In this document: in pieces, positions 14,208 through 23,691 of the stretch
Position numbering within the stretch: the stretch's first letter is position 1
How the letters are laid out: the number at the start of each line of letters is the position of its first letter
NCBI GenBank assembly: GCA_964483245.1
Contig: CAZABP010000052.1
Span: 1-31,021 of the forward strand
Reading direction: 5' to 3'
DNA length: 31,021 nt
From: CAZABP01 sp964483245
Lineage (GTDB): Bacteria > Planctomycetota > UBA1135 > UBA2386
Position numbers and translations under genes: made by a program
Notes under the pieces: generated by a model
Database searches by the model: none
Told to the model about the DNA's origin: nothing
Seen by the model: the letters and a program-made list of their open reading frames with translations, nothing else

Positions 14208-15863
14208 ATGCCCACTTCCTCCGAAACCGGGAGCCGGATCGGCTCCTGGCGCTGCCCTTTCCTGCTCCTGGTGGGCCTGCAGCTCGCGAGCCTGCAGCTC
14301 GCGGCGGTCGCGCAGGAGCCTGAGCCTGCGCCGCGCCGCGGCGGTGCGCGCAGCGCTCCGGCAGTCGCGCTGCGGGTCGGCACCGCGCATCCGGTCGCCG
14401 GCGCAGCGATCGAGGACGCGGTGATCGTCATCGCCGGTGGCCGCATCCGCGCGATCGGCAAGCACGGCGACATCGAGATCCCCGCTGGCGCGAAGCTGCT
14501 CGAGTACCCGCACGCGCACGCCTACCCCGGCCTGATCGACGCGAGCTCGACGGTGTTCGTCGAGAACGGCGCGGCGGCGGACGGCGGTGCGAATGCAGGT
14601 TCGGAGATCCAGCTCGCGCTCGACCCGACCGACAAGGCCGGCAAGGATCTCGCCGCCCACGGCGTGACGACCGCATACGTCAGCAACCGCGGCGCGGCCG
14701 CGTGGCGAGGGATCGGCACGCTGATCCGTCCGGGGACCGATGGCTACGAGCGGTTCCGCATGCGCGGCGGTGAGCAGGTCGGCGGGGTGCACCTGCGGCT
14801 GACGGCGGGTCTCGACAAGGGGAGCCACCCGCTCGACCGGCAGAAGGCGGCGCGCGGGATCGGCGAAGCGTTCCGCGCCCTCGAGGCGTACGCGAAGGCG
14901 CGCAAGGAGCACGAGGAGGCGCTGAAGAAGTACGAGAAGGAGTTCGCCGCCTGGCTCGATCACCACCGCAAGGCGAACGGGAAGCAGCCGGAAGGCGGCA
15001 GCCGCGGCGAAGCCGGCGCCGAGGCGCCGAAGCCGGCCGAGGGTTCCGGTGACGCTGAAGCTGCGCGGCCGGACGGTGGGAACCAGGGGCAAGGCCAGCC
15101 GGGCCGCGGGCGGCGCGGGCGTCCGGGCGGCGGCCCGGCCGGAGGGCGGCCACAGCCGCCGGCCGACCAACCAGCAAGACCGGCCGAGGAGACCCCGGCG
15201 GCCGAAGGCGCGGCGAAGCCGGCTGCCCCCGACGACGGGAAGAAGCCGGCCAACGGCAGCGCGCCCAAACGCCCGACCTACCCCAAGCCACCGCAGGAGG
15301 ACCCGGCGAAGGATGCGCTGCAGGAGGTCCAGGCCGGCAAGCGGTGGCTCCGGGTCGAGGCGCAGCGGCGGGACGAGATCGCTGCGGCGCTCGAGCTGCA
15401 GAAGGAATGGCAGCTTCCGCGCGTCGCGCTCGAAGGGGCCGCCGAGGCCGGCCCACTCGCCACCGAACTGGCGGCAGCCGGCGTGCCGGTGATCCTCGAC
15501 GACCTCTCGTCGGCGCGGACCGATCCGGCGCAGCCCGTGTCCGACCCAGCCCTCGCGGGCAAGCTCGCGAAGGCCGGCGTCGCCGTCGCGATCGCCTCCG
15601 GCGGCGGCCGGCGCGGGCGCTTCCTGCCGTTGCTCGCAGCCTACGCGGCCGGTCACGGGCTCGATCCGGAGCTTGCCGTGCGCGCGATCACGACCGTGCC
15701 CGCGTCGATCCTCGGGATCGAACGCGAAGTCGGCAGTCTCGAGGTCGGCAAGCTCGGCGACGTCCTGGTCACGAGTGCGCCGCTGCTCGCGAGCGACGCC
15801 CAGGTGCTGCACGTGCTCGCGCGCGGCGCCACGGTCTACGCGGCGAACGAGGGCTCGCGATGA
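14208..15863 (+). CDS. Secreted amidohydrolase-like protein, metal site lost (operon gene 1)
   Basis: A 551-residue member of the imidazolonepropionase-like amidohydrolase family. The signal peptide ends AAVAQ (about residue 36). The N-terminal beta-sandwich (GRIRAIGKHGDIEIP) and the C-terminal family signature (SILGIEREVGSLEVGKLGDVLV) are clear. In the block that normally reads PGLIDxHxH this protein has PGLIDASST, so both metal histidines are gone, and no late catalytic Asp is evident (AIASGGGRRGR). A charged helix (216-255) leads into a Gly/Pro/Ala/Glu-rich linker of about 110 residues (259-367) in the middle of the barrel. It overlaps the next gene by ATGA. Probably a pseudo-enzyme with a binding or structural role in the exported set. 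Confidence 0.82.
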   Translation: MPTSSETGSRIGSWRCPFLLLVGLQLASLQLAAVAQEPEPAPRRGGARSAPAVALRVGTAHPVAGAAIEDAVIVIAGGRIRAIGKHGDIEIPAGAKLLEYPHAHAYPGLIDASSTVFVENGAAADGGANAGSEIQLALDPTDKAGKDLAAHGVTTAYVSNRGAAAWRGIGTLIRPGTDGYERFRMRGGEQVGGVHLRLTAGLDKGSHPLDRQKAARGIGEAFRALEAYAKARKEHEEALKKYEKEFAAWLDHHRKANGKQPEGGSRGEAGAEAPKPAEGSGDAEAARPDGGNQGQGQPGRGRRGRPGGGPAGGRPQPPADQPARPAEETPAAEGAAKPAAPDDGKKPANGSAPKRPTYPKPPQEDPAKDALQEVQAGKRWLRVEAQRRDEIAAALELQKEWQLPRVALEGAAEAGPLATELAAAGVPVILDDLSSARTDPAQPVSDPALAGKLAKAGVAVAIASGGGRRGRFLPLLAAYAAGHGLDPELAVRAITTVPASILGIEREVGSLEVGKLGDVLVTSAPLLASDAQVLHVLARGATVYAANEGSR

Positions 15864-16975
15864 AGCGCCCATGTCTGCTGCTGTGCGGCGCCGCGCTCCT
15901 GGTCGCCCCGTTGCCGGCCCAGGAGGCGCGCGACCTGCTCGTCACGGCGGAACGGATCGTCATCGCGCCGGACGTCGTGCTCGCACCCGGTCGGCTGCTG
16001 GTCCGTGAGGGTCGCATCGCGTTCGTCGGCACCGACATCCCCGAAGGGGCGATCGCGGCTGCGCGGCGGCTCGAGCTGCACGGCACCGTCGTGCCGGCGT
16101 TCGTCAGCGCCCATGCGCAGCTCGGACGTGCCGCCGAGCTCAGCGAGACCGCGACCCCGTTCACGCCGGAGATCAGCACGGCCGACGCGTTCGATCCGTT
16201 CGCGCCGGAGCTCGCGGCCGTGGCCCGCAGCGGCGTGCTCGTGGTCGGGTTCGCGCCGAGCGCAACCGGGACCTTCGCCGGCCAGGCAGCGGCGATCCGG
16301 ACCGGCGCGCGCGGCGAGCTGCTGCAGCGCGACGCCTACGGCAAGATCGCGCTGGTCGACGCGGCGCTGCCGCAGGACCGCGGCCCGACCTCGTTGATGG
16401 GTGCCGTCGAACTGGTGCGCAGCTCGTTCCGCGATCCGCCGCCCGGCCCGGCCGCCGCGGTGCTCGCGGCGATGCGCACCGGCGGGCTCGGCGTGCTGTT
16501 CGAAGCAGACCGCGCGACCGAGATCACGTCGGCCCTCGACCTGGCCGAAGACCTGCAGATCGCGCCAATCCTGCTCGGCGCCGAGCAGGCGGAGCAGCAC
16601 ATCGCGCGGCTCCAGGCGCTGCGCGCATCGGTCGTGTTGCGGCCGCCCGGCCTCGACGCGCGCGCGCCGCAGCTCGAGTTGCCGGCGAAGCTGCATGCTG
16701 CCGGGATCCCATTCTCGTTCTGCGGCGAGTCGGGCGACGAGCTGCGCCTCGCCGCGGCACTCGCGATCAAGCACGGTCTGCCGCGACAGACCGCCATCGC
16801 GTGCTTGACGCGCGTCCCGGCGCAACAGTGCGGGGTCGGGGATGCGTTCGGCACGTTGCAGCAAGGGCGCGTCGCCGACTTCCTGAACTTCGACGGCGAC
16901 CCGCTGGATCTCGGCACTCGTCTGCTGGGCGTCTACCGCGGGGGGACCAGGCTCGCACCGGAGAACGAACGATGA
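15860..16975 (+). CDS. Secreted amidohydrolase-like protein, short form, metal site degenerate (operon gene 2)
   Basis: 371 residues, signal peptide ending PLPAQ (about residue 21). I use the ATG at 15860, which overlaps the preceding stop as ATGA and is followed by a basic Lys-Arg start and hydrophobic core; longer open frames upstream lack a signal. The HxH block is PAFVSAHAQL: the first His remains and the second is Gln. The late Asp region is FCGESGDEL, without a clear match. The C-terminal signature is present but worn (GVGDAFGTLQQGRVADFLNFDGDPLDL). This is the shortest member and has no mid-barrel linker. It ends in an ATGA overlap with gene 3. Likely inactive as a hydrolase. Confidence 0.78.
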   Translation: MKRPCLLLCGAALLVAPLPAQEARDLLVTAERIVIAPDVVLAPGRLLVREGRIAFVGTDIPEGAIAAARRLELHGTVVPAFVSAHAQLGRAAELSETATPFTPEISTADAFDPFAPELAAVARSGVLVVGFAPSATGTFAGQAAAIRTGARGELLQRDAYGKIALVDAALPQDRGPTSLMGAVELVRSSFRDPPPGPAAAVLAAMRTGGLGVLFEADRATEITSALDLAEDLQIAPILLGAEQAEQHIARLQALRASVVLRPPGLDARAPQLELPAKLHAAGIPFSFCGESGDELRLAAALAIKHGLPRQTAIACLTRVPAQQCGVGDAFGTLQQGRVADFLNFDGDPLDLGTRLLGVYRGGTRLAPENER

Positions 16976-18195
16976 ACACGCTGCGCATCGCAGCTCTGCT
17001 GCTCGTGACCGCCACCGCCGCTGCGCAGGAAGGCGTGCTCGCGTTGCGCGGCGCGCGGATCCTGCCGGTCGCCGGCCAACCGATCGAGAACGGCGTCGTG
17101 CTGCTCGGCGGCGGCCGCATCCAGGCGATCGGCGGCGCCGACCTGCCGATCCCGGATGGCGCGCGCCTCGTCGACGTGCAGGGACGCACGATCACGCCCG
17201 GCCTGATCGACGCCGGCGCGCAGGTCGGCGTCACGGCGCGGGACCAGAACGAGCAGAGCGACGAGATCACGCCGCAGATGCGGATCCTGGATGCGGTCGA
17301 TCCGCAGGACAAACGGTTCGTGCGGATCCGCAGCCGCGGCGTCACCGCCGTGCACCTGACCCCCGGCAACCGCAACGTGATCGGCGGACTCGGCGCCGTC
17401 GTGAAGACCGCCGGCGACGACCTCGACGAGATCCTGGTGCGCGACGAGACCGCGGTCCGCTTCACGCTCGGGTCCGAACCGGGTCGCGGCAACCGCGCGA
17501 TCCGCGGCGGCACGCCGACCGGGCTCTACTACCGCCGCCCGACGACGCGGATGGGCGTGATCTGGTCGCTGCGCAAGGCGCTGTTCGACGCGCAGGAATA
17601 CAAGCAGCGCACGCTCGGCGCCGACGGCATGCCGCCGCCGGACGCGGCGATGGAAGTCCTGGTGCGCGTGCTCGACCGCAAGCTCGTCGTGCACACGACG
17701 GCGCGCGCCGAGCAGGACCTGCGCACGGCGCTGCGGCTCGCCGAAGAGTTCGGCTACGACACGGTGCTCGACGAGTGCACCGAGCTGTACCGCGTCATCG
17801 AGCTGGTGAAGGCCTCCGGTGCCAAGGTGCTGCTGAGCGCACCGAGCACGGATCACGTCAGCGGCTCCGGCGCCGGTGACCAGGCGCGGCCGCGCTGGGA
17901 CACGGTGACGCTGCTGGCGGAGAACGGGATCCCGTTCGCGATCCAGACCGGCACCGATGCCGGCGCGCTCGACCTGATCGACGAGGCGACGTTCGCGGTC
18001 CGCAACGGCCTCGCACCCGCAGTCGCGCTCGAAGCGATCACGTTGACTCCCGCGCGGATCCTCGGCGTCGCCGACCGGCTCGGCTCGCTCGAGCCGGGCA
18101 AGGACGCCGACCTCGTGATCTGGAGCGGCGATCCGTTCGACCCGAGCACGGTCGCCGAAGCTGTCTACGTGCAAGGCCGCCCGGTGCTGCCATGA
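16972..18195 (+). CDS. Secreted amidohydrolase-like protein, HxH lost but late Asp kept (operon gene 3)
   Basis: 407 residues from the ATG at 16972 (ATGA overlap), signal peptide ending TATAAAQ. It follows the canonical imidazolonepropionase-like layout closely: RGARILPVAGQPIENGVVLL at the N-terminal sandwich, a helix with AQEYKQRT, a strand KLVVHTTARAEQDL whose His may correspond to the third ligand, IQTGTDAGALDL with a retained Asp, and ARILGVADRLGSLEPGKDAD at the end. The HxH block is PGLIDAGAQ, with Gly and Gln in place of both His. The partial retention suggests a barrel that folds as usual but cannot hold the normal binuclear or mononuclear site. It overlaps the next gene by ATGA. Confidence 0.82.
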   Translation: MNTLRIAALLLVTATAAAQEGVLALRGARILPVAGQPIENGVVLLGGGRIQAIGGADLPIPDGARLVDVQGRTITPGLIDAGAQVGVTARDQNEQSDEITPQMRILDAVDPQDKRFVRIRSRGVTAVHLTPGNRNVIGGLGAVVKTAGDDLDEILVRDETAVRFTLGSEPGRGNRAIRGGTPTGLYYRRPTTRMGVIWSLRKALFDAQEYKQRTLGADGMPPPDAAMEVLVRVLDRKLVVHTTARAEQDLRTALRLAEEFGYDTVLDECTELYRVIELVKASGAKVLLSAPSTDHVSGSGAGDQARPRWDTVTLLAENGIPFAIQTGTDAGALDLIDEATFAVRNGLAPAVALEAITLTPARILGVADRLGSLEPGKDADLVIWSGDPFDPSTVAEAVYVQGRPVLP

Positions 18196-19520
18196 TCCAT
18201 CTACCGATGAAGCTGCTGCTGCTCTCCGGCGCCCTGCTCGCCGTTTCTCCGCTCCCCGCTCAGCAGATGGTCGCGATCAAGGGCGGGCGGATCCTGCCGA
18301 TCGTCGGCCCCGAGCTCGAGAACGGCGTGATCCTGATCGAAAACGGTCGGATCACCGCGATCGGCAAGGACGTCGAGGTGCCGTGGAACGCCAAGGTCGT
18401 CGACGCGACCGGCAAGCTCGTGATGCCGACCTGGGTCCTCGCGCACCAGAGCGGCGGGATCAGCGCCGCCGCCGAAAACATGCAGAACGTCCCGTACCTG
18501 ACGGTCGAGGATGCGATCGATCCGTCGTCGGGGTTCTTCGAGGAGGCGCTGCGCAACGGGGTCGGCACGATCCACGTCGTGCCGAACCACCGCACGCTGA
18601 TCGGCGGCCAGGGGATGGTCGTGAAGCCATTCGGACGCACGGTCGCCGACATGGCGGTGGTGACCCGCAGCGTGCAGAAGCTGTCGCTGCTCGGTTCCGG
18701 TGAGAGCCGCGTCGCCGCGATCCAGAAGCTGCGGCGCGCGTTCGCCGAGGTGCAGGAGTACCTGACCGACTACGAGCGCCGGAAGAAGGAGTTCGAGCAG
18801 GAGAAGGCGGCCGGCGCGATCCCTGCCGACAAGACCTGGGACGAGGAGCTCGACCGCAAGAAGAAGCCGCTGATCGATCTGCTGCAGGGGAAGGCGAAGG
18901 CGCACCTGTACGTCCCGAGCGCGGCGGAGGCGCCGGAAGCGCTGGCCATGGTCGGCCGCAAGACGTTCCCGATCACGCTCGTGCTCGGTCCAGCGGCGCA
19001 CAAGGCGGCCGCGGCGCTGGCCGGCGTGCAGATGCCGGTCGTGCTCGAGGAGACGATGGAGGTCTACGAAACGGATCCGGACACCGACGTCGAGACCAAG
19101 GTCTGCCCGCCCGCCGTGTTCCACCGCGCCGGGATGCAGTTCGCGTTCTCGCTGAGCGACCGCGGCGGCCCGGCGCGCTATCCGTGGTGGCAGATGGCGA
19201 CCGCGGTGCGCAACGGGATCGACCGCAAGACGGCGCTCGAAGCGATGACGATCGTGCCAGCGCGGATCCTGGACCTCGGCGACGAGGTCGGTTCGCTCGA
19301 AGTCGGCAAGGCCGGCAACGTGCAGATCCTCAGCGGCGATCCGCTGCAGGCGACGACCTGGGTCGAGCAGGTGCTGCTGGATGGCGAGGTCGCCTACGAG
19401 CGGGCCACCGACAAGCGGCTCGAGCACCTGTTCGGACGGGACGAGAAGAAGGCGAAGGCCGCGCTCGAAGGGGAGCGCAACGAGAAGGACGAGAAGGAAC
19501 CGAACAAGGACGCCCGATGA
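18192..19520 (+). CDS. Secreted amidohydrolase-like protein, metal site degenerate (operon gene 4)
   Basis: Up to 442 residues. Two starts are possible: the ATG at 18192, which overlaps the previous stop, and the ATG at 18207, which gives the tidier signal peptide MKLLLLSGALLAVSPLPAQ. The block normally PGLIDxHxH reads PTWVLAHQSG, keeping the first His only. SLSDRGG may hold the late Asp. The C-terminal signature is good (ARILDLGDEVGSLEVGKAGNV). A long charged helix (YLTDYERRKKEFEQEKAAG) marks the mid-barrel insert, and the C-terminus ends with a Lys/Glu tail of about 35 residues rich in KDEKEPNK. It overlaps the next gene by ATGA. Probably non-catalytic. Confidence 0.8.
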   Translation: MIHLPMKLLLLSGALLAVSPLPAQQMVAIKGGRILPIVGPELENGVILIENGRITAIGKDVEVPWNAKVVDATGKLVMPTWVLAHQSGGISAAAENMQNVPYLTVEDAIDPSSGFFEEALRNGVGTIHVVPNHRTLIGGQGMVVKPFGRTVADMAVVTRSVQKLSLLGSGESRVAAIQKLRRAFAEVQEYLTDYERRKKEFEQEKAAGAIPADKTWDEELDRKKKPLIDLLQGKAKAHLYVPSAAEAPEALAMVGRKTFPITLVLGPAAHKAAAALAGVQMPVVLEETMEVYETDPDTDVETKVCPPAVFHRAGMQFAFSLSDRGGPARYPWWQMATAVRNGIDRKTALEAMTIVPARILDLGDEVGSLEVGKAGNVQILSGDPLQATTWVEQVLLDGEVAYERATDKRLEHLFGRDEKKAKAALEGERNEKDEKEPNKDAR

Positions 19521-22309
19521 AGTCGATCGCACTCGCCGCGCTGGCGCTCGCAACGGCAGTCGGCGGCGATCCGCAGCCGCTGCCGCGCGGACACTTCGTC
19601 GTGCACTGCGGGACGCTGCATGCCGGCGACGGCAGCGTGCTCCGCTCCGCCTGGCTCGAGATCCGCGACGGCAAGGTCGCGAGCATCCGCACCGGGGCGA
19701 CGCGCCCGCGCGAGCTCGGCGACGAGCTGCCGGTCCTCGATGCCAGCGACCGGGTCGTGATGCCCGGTCTGATCGCCGCCGCGACGCAGCTGGCGGGACA
19801 CCGCGAGGTGCCGCAGCAGGCGACGCCGGATCACGTCGCGTTGGACGGATTCGACTTCCTCGCCTCGCAGCGGCGCGCGTTGTCCGGCGGCGTCACGACC
19901 GTCTATCTGAGCCCGGGTGCGAACCGGCTGGTGCCGGGCCAGGGTTCGGTCGTCAAGCTCTGGGGCCGCGACATCGTCGCACGCGTGCTCGAGTCGCACG
20001 CCGCCCTCGTCGTGACGCTCGGCAAGGAGAGCACCGCGGCCCCGGCACTGTTCGATCCGACGCCGGCCCCGACCGACGAGGAGCCGCTCGCATCGGCGAT
20101 CGTGCAGTGGCCGTCGGCGCGGTTCTCGCAGCTGCACGAGCTGCGGCGGCTGTTCGCGATGGCAACCAACGGCGAGGCGACGTCGGCGGTCGATTACACC
20201 AACGACGAGAACGACGCTTCGCTGCAGCCGCTGCGTCAGGTCGCGAGCGGCCAGCTCCGGTTGCGGATCGTCGCGCGCGAAGCGCAGGATGTACGGCGTG
20301 CGCTCGAGCTGGCACGTTCGCTCGGGAAGCCGGTGGTGCTCGAGGATCCGTACGAGCTGCACAAGCTCGGCACGCAGGACGCGGGTGGCAAGCTCGCGGT
20401 GTTCCGGATGCCGATCGCGCCCGGTCGCAGCAATCCAGGTGGCGAGGATCGCGGCGATCGCTCGTTCCGCCCGGATCCGGCTGCAGCCGGGCTCGCCGCG
20501 GCGCAGGGCGCCGTCGTCGCGATCGCGCCGGCCGACGATGAGGATCTGCGCGATCTGCTGCTGCTCGCCGGCTTGGCGGTCCGGCACGGGCTGGCACCCG
20601 ACCAGGCGTTGAGCGCCGTCACCAGCAATGCGGCGCGCGTGCTCGGGATCGAGGAGCGCGTCGGCACGCTCGCGCCCGGACGGGATGCCGACTTCCTCGT
20701 GCTGACCGGCGAGCCGCTTGCGATCGGAACGATGGTCGAGCGGACGTTTGTCGACGGCGAGCTCGCGTACGAACGCGAAGCGAAAGGGCAGATGCTCGCG
20801 CTGGTCGTCGGCAAGGCCCTGCCGGCGAGCGGCCCCGCCGTGCCGGACGCAGTGATCCTGATCGAGAACGGACGCATCAAGGCGATCGGTCAAGGGCTGC
20901 CGATCCCGTTCGGCGCCGAGGTCCGCCGGATCGCCGGCGGCGTCGCGACGCCTGGGTTCGTCGATGCGTTCAGCCACGCCGGGCTCGCCGGCGATGGCGT
21001 GCCGGTGCCGAACGGCGCGCCGGATCAGGCGGTTGCGCAGGCGGTGCAAGCAGACGACCCGTCGTTGCGCGACGCGGCACGCAGCGGCCTGACGACGCTG
21101 CTGGTCTCCGGCAAGGACGGGGGACTCGTCTCCGGACGCGTTGCCGCGGTCAAGACGCTGCCGCAGGATGGCGCCGTGCGCGTGCTGCGCGAGACCGCTG
21201 CGGTGCGGTTCGTGCACGACGCGATCGGTGCCGAAGCGATCAAGCCGCTCGCCGATGCGATCCAACGCGGGCGCCAGTACCGCGACGCCTGGCTGCGCTA
21301 CGAGAAGGCGGTCGCCGACTGGAAGGCCGGCAAGCGCGAGAAGCCGAAGGAGGCGCCGCCGCCCGAAGCACCGAAGGAGGATCCGATCACCGGTGTCTGG
21401 GAGCTGACGGTCGAAAACTCGCAGATCCCGGTGCCGCTGACGATCACGGCGCGGCTGACGCTCGAAGGGACCGCCGTGACCGGCGAGGTCCGGATCAAGT
21501 TCGGCCAGCGCGAGATGCCGCCGGCAAAGGTCGAGACCGGGATCTTCGAGAACGGGAAGCTGACGCTCGAGATCCAAGGCGGGTTCGGCGGGCGCAACCT
21601 GCGCATCGAAGCGACGGTGACCAACGACAAGCTCGAAGGTTCGCTGGTCGGCGGCATGGGGGATGGATCACCGGTGCGCGGCACGCGCACCGAGAAGGAT
21701 CCGACCGCGGGCGGCTCGACCGCCAATGCGAGCGGCGAGCCGGTCAAGCCACGGCTCGACGAGAGCCTCGAGCCGATCCGCGCCCTGCTCGATCAGAAGA
21801 TCCCCGCCGTCGTGCGCGTCGACCGTGGACCGGCGATCCGCGCCGTTGCCGACTGGTTCGCCGAGCAGAAGCTGCGCCTCGTGCTGCATGGTGCCGAGGA
21901 CGCTGCGCTCGACGGCGAAGTCCTCGCTGGCAAGCAGCCGGCCATCGTCGTCGGACCGGAAGTGTTGACCGAAGAAGACGGACAGCTCCACAACCTGCCG
22001 GCACGTCTGACCGAAGCCGGTGCCACGGTCGCGCTCGGCACCGGTGATGCCGGGGGCACGCGGCACCTGCCGGTGCACGCCGCGCTCGCGGTGCGCTACG
22101 GGCTCGATCCGCAGGAGGCGCTGCGCGCGCTGACGCTGCACCCGGCGCGGATGTTCGGGCTCGACGACCGGATCGGCAGTCTCGAGCGTGGCAAGGACGC
22201 CGACGTCGTCGTGTTCAGCGGCGACCCGTTCGAGATCACGAGCCGCGTCGAGCTCGTCGTCGTCGATGGCCAGGTCGCCTACCAGCGCCGTGCGGAGGAA
22301 TCGCGATGA
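19517..22309 (+). CDS. Secreted two-domain amidohydrolase-like fusion with an inserted beta domain (operon gene 5)
   Basis: A 930-residue fusion from the ATG at 19517 (ATGA overlap); the signal peptide is MKSIALAALALATAVGG, the only one in the operon without Ala-Gln. Domain 1 (about 25-425) has PGLIAAATQ in place of PGLIDxHxH and ends with LGIEERVGTLAPGRDADFLV. Domain 2 (about 428-930) restarts with a sandwich strand, ILIENGRIKAIGQGL, has PGFVDAFSH (first His is Phe, second kept), possibly a late Asp in GTGDAGG, and ends with RMFGLDDRIGSLERGKDADV. Residues 622-727 form an independent beta-rich insert (ITGVWELTVENSQ to RGTRTEK), lipocalin-like in pattern. Similar long two-barrel proteins with such an insert are known to me from Bacteroidetes and Acidobacteria. 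It overlaps the next gene by ATGA. Confidence 0.82.
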   Translation: MKSIALAALALATAVGGDPQPLPRGHFVVHCGTLHAGDGSVLRSAWLEIRDGKVASIRTGATRPRELGDELPVLDASDRVVMPGLIAAATQLAGHREVPQQATPDHVALDGFDFLASQRRALSGGVTTVYLSPGANRLVPGQGSVVKLWGRDIVARVLESHAALVVTLGKESTAAPALFDPTPAPTDEEPLASAIVQWPSARFSQLHELRRLFAMATNGEATSAVDYTNDENDASLQPLRQVASGQLRLRIVAREAQDVRRALELARSLGKPVVLEDPYELHKLGTQDAGGKLAVFRMPIAPGRSNPGGEDRGDRSFRPDPAAAGLAAAQGAVVAIAPADDEDLRDLLLLAGLAVRHGLAPDQALSAVTSNAARVLGIEERVGTLAPGRDADFLVLTGEPLAIGTMVERTFVDGELAYEREAKGQMLALVVGKALPASGPAVPDAVILIENGRIKAIGQGLPIPFGAEVRRIAGGVATPGFVDAFSHAGLAGDGVPVPNGAPDQAVAQAVQADDPSLRDAARSGLTTLLVSGKDGGLVSGRVAAVKTLPQDGAVRVLRETAAVRFVHDAIGAEAIKPLADAIQRGRQYRDAWLRYEKAVADWKAGKREKPKEAPPPEAPKEDPITGVWELTVENSQIPVPLTITARLTLEGTAVTGEVRIKFGQREMPPAKVETGIFENGKLTLEIQGGFGGRNLRIEATVTNDKLEGSLVGGMGDGSPVRGTRTEKDPTAGGSTANASGEPVKPRLDESLEPIRALLDQKIPAVVRVDRGPAIRAVADWFAEQKLRLVLHGAEDAALDGEVLAGKQPAIVVGPEVLTEEDGQLHNLPARLTEAGATVALGTGDAGGTRHLPVHAALAVRYGLDPQEALRALTLHPARMFGLDDRIGSLERGKDADVVVFSGDPFEITSRVELVVVDGQVAYQRRAEESR

Positions 22310-23682
22310 GGATCTTTCCTGCCCTGCTGCTCGCTGCGAGCGTGGCTGCGCAAGAGCCGGCGGCGCCCCAACCCCAACCCCAACCCCAACCCGCTGCGGC
22401 GGCCCCGTTCCAGCCGTACTTCGGCAACCGCCCCGCGAAGGAGGCGGACTACAAGGTCGCAGTCTGGGGCCCGCGCGGACTGCCGAGCCCGGCGTATGCA
22501 TTCCGCGCGGCGCGTGCGATCCCGGTCGATGGACCGCCGATCGAGAACGCGGTCGTGCTGACGCAGAACGGCAAGATCGTCGCGGTCGGGCGCGCCGCCG
22601 AAGTGCCGATCCCGGACGGCTTCGAGACGATCGATCTCGGCGACTCGTGGCTCCTGCCGGGCCTCGTCGACCTGCACTGTCACGTCGCGAGTCCGTCGTT
22701 CGACCTGAACGACACGGTGCACCCGACGAACCCGGAGTTCCGCACGCTCGACCTGGTCACGCTCGAGCACGAGCAGATCATCCGCGCCCGCGCCGGCGGC
22801 GTGACCAGCGTGCTGTACATCCCCGGCTCCGGCTCGAACATGGGCGGCTTCGGGACGTTGACGAAGACGGCCGGCGACCCGCGCGAGGCGCTGATCAAGT
22901 TCCCCGGCTGCCTGAAGATCGCGCAGGCCGGCAACCCGGAGCGACGGTCCGGCGACCTCGGCGTGACCCCGCTGGGAATGAACATGGGGCTGCGGTTCAC
23001 GCTGGAGCGCGGCAGGGACTACGCCGAGCGCTGGGCTGCGTTCGAGCAGGGTAAGGGTCCGCAGCCGGACACGGAGCCGGACCTGGAGCTGCTGCGCGGG
23101 CTGTTCCGCCACGAGTACCCGGTCGGCGTGCACACGCAGATCTACCAGGTCGTCCTGAGCACGCTGCGCGAGCTGCGGGGTGAGTTCGGGCTGTGGACCG
23201 TGATCATCCACGGGACGTTCGATGCGTACCGGCTCAGCGAAGAGGCGCGGATGCTCGGCGTGCCGGTCGCGAACGGGCCGCGGCAGTTCTTCTTCGACCG
23301 CGCCGAATCGCGGTTCATCGGGCTGGCCGGGAGTTGGTACTCCGGCGGACGGCACGGCTTCCGTACCGACCAGCTCGGGCTCGGGCCGGATGGGATCGCG
23401 CTGAACACCGACTCACCGGTCGTCAGCCAGGAGGAGCTGACGCTGCAGGCCGCGATGGCCGTGCGGCTCGGGCTCCCCGACGAGGTCGCGATCCGCGGGC
23501 TGACGCTGAATCCCGCGCGCTTCATCGGCATCGACCACCGCGTCGGCTCGCTGACCGCCGGCAAGGATGCCGACCTCTGTGCATGGTCCGGGGATCCGCT
23601 CGACCCGCGCCGGTTCGTGCGGATGACCGTCGTCAATGGCCGCATCGTCTACCGGCGGGACGAGAACCGCCCGCTGTTCTAG
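22306..23682 (+). CDS. Secreted imidazolonepropionase-like amidohydrolase with an intact metal site (operon gene 6)
   Basis: 458 residues, signal peptide ending SVAAQ (residue 16), then a Pro-Gln repeat linker (21-29). All expected metal ligands can be seen: His124 and His126 in PGLVDLHCH, His276 in GVHTQIYQ, His302 in IIHGTFDAY and Asp369 in NTDSPVV. LKIAQAGNPER (203-213) matches the family's substrate-loop block, and the C-terminal signature is complete (ARFIGIDHRVGSLTAGKDAD). It should be a zinc- or iron-type hydrolase of a cyclic amide, amide or similar bond in the periplasm; the substrate is unknown. It is the only one of the nine domains in this operon with a full site, so it is the likely catalytic subunit. 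It starts in an ATGA overlap and ends 9 bp before the next gene. Confidence 0.9.
   Translation: MRIFPALLLAASVAAQEPAAPQPQPQPQPAAAAPFQPYFGNRPAKEADYKVAVWGPRGLPSPAYAFRAARAIPVDGPPIENAVVLTQNGKIVAVGRAAEVPIPDGFETIDLGDSWLLPGLVDLHCHVASPSFDLNDTVHPTNPEFRTLDLVTLEHEQIIRARAGGVTSVLYIPGSGSNMGGFGTLTKTAGDPREALIKFPGCLKIAQAGNPERRSGDLGVTPLGMNMGLRFTLERGRDYAERWAAFEQGKGPQPDTEPDLELLRGLFRHEYPVGVHTQIYQVVLSTLRELRGEFGLWTVIIHGTFDAYRLSEEARMLGVPVANGPRQFFFDRAESRFIGLAGSWYSGGRHGFRTDQLGLGPDGIALNTDSPVVSQEELTLQAAMAVRLGLPDEVAIRGLTLNPARFIGIDHRVGSLTAGKDADLCAWSGDPLDPRRFVRMTVVNGRIVYRRDENRPLF
22366..22392 (+). repeat. In-frame hexamer repeat CCCCAA encoding Pro-Gln
   Basis: Four perfect CCCCAA units and a half unit lie just after the signal peptide of operon gene 6 and encode PQPQPQPQP. 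The unit is two codons, so copy changes lengthen or shorten the linker without shifting the frame. Confidence 0.9.
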
Positions 23683-23691
23683 GAGCTCGCC

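Noticed and set aside
15049..15308. Collagen-like or transferred segment in operon gene 1 (Gly/Pro-rich stretch)
   Set aside because: There is no regular Gly-x-y periodicity and the base composition equals the surroundings; it is a low-complexity linker.
22366..22392. Telomere-like CCCCAA sequence
   Set aside because: It is short, internal, in frame and codes for a Pro-Gln linker after a signal peptide.
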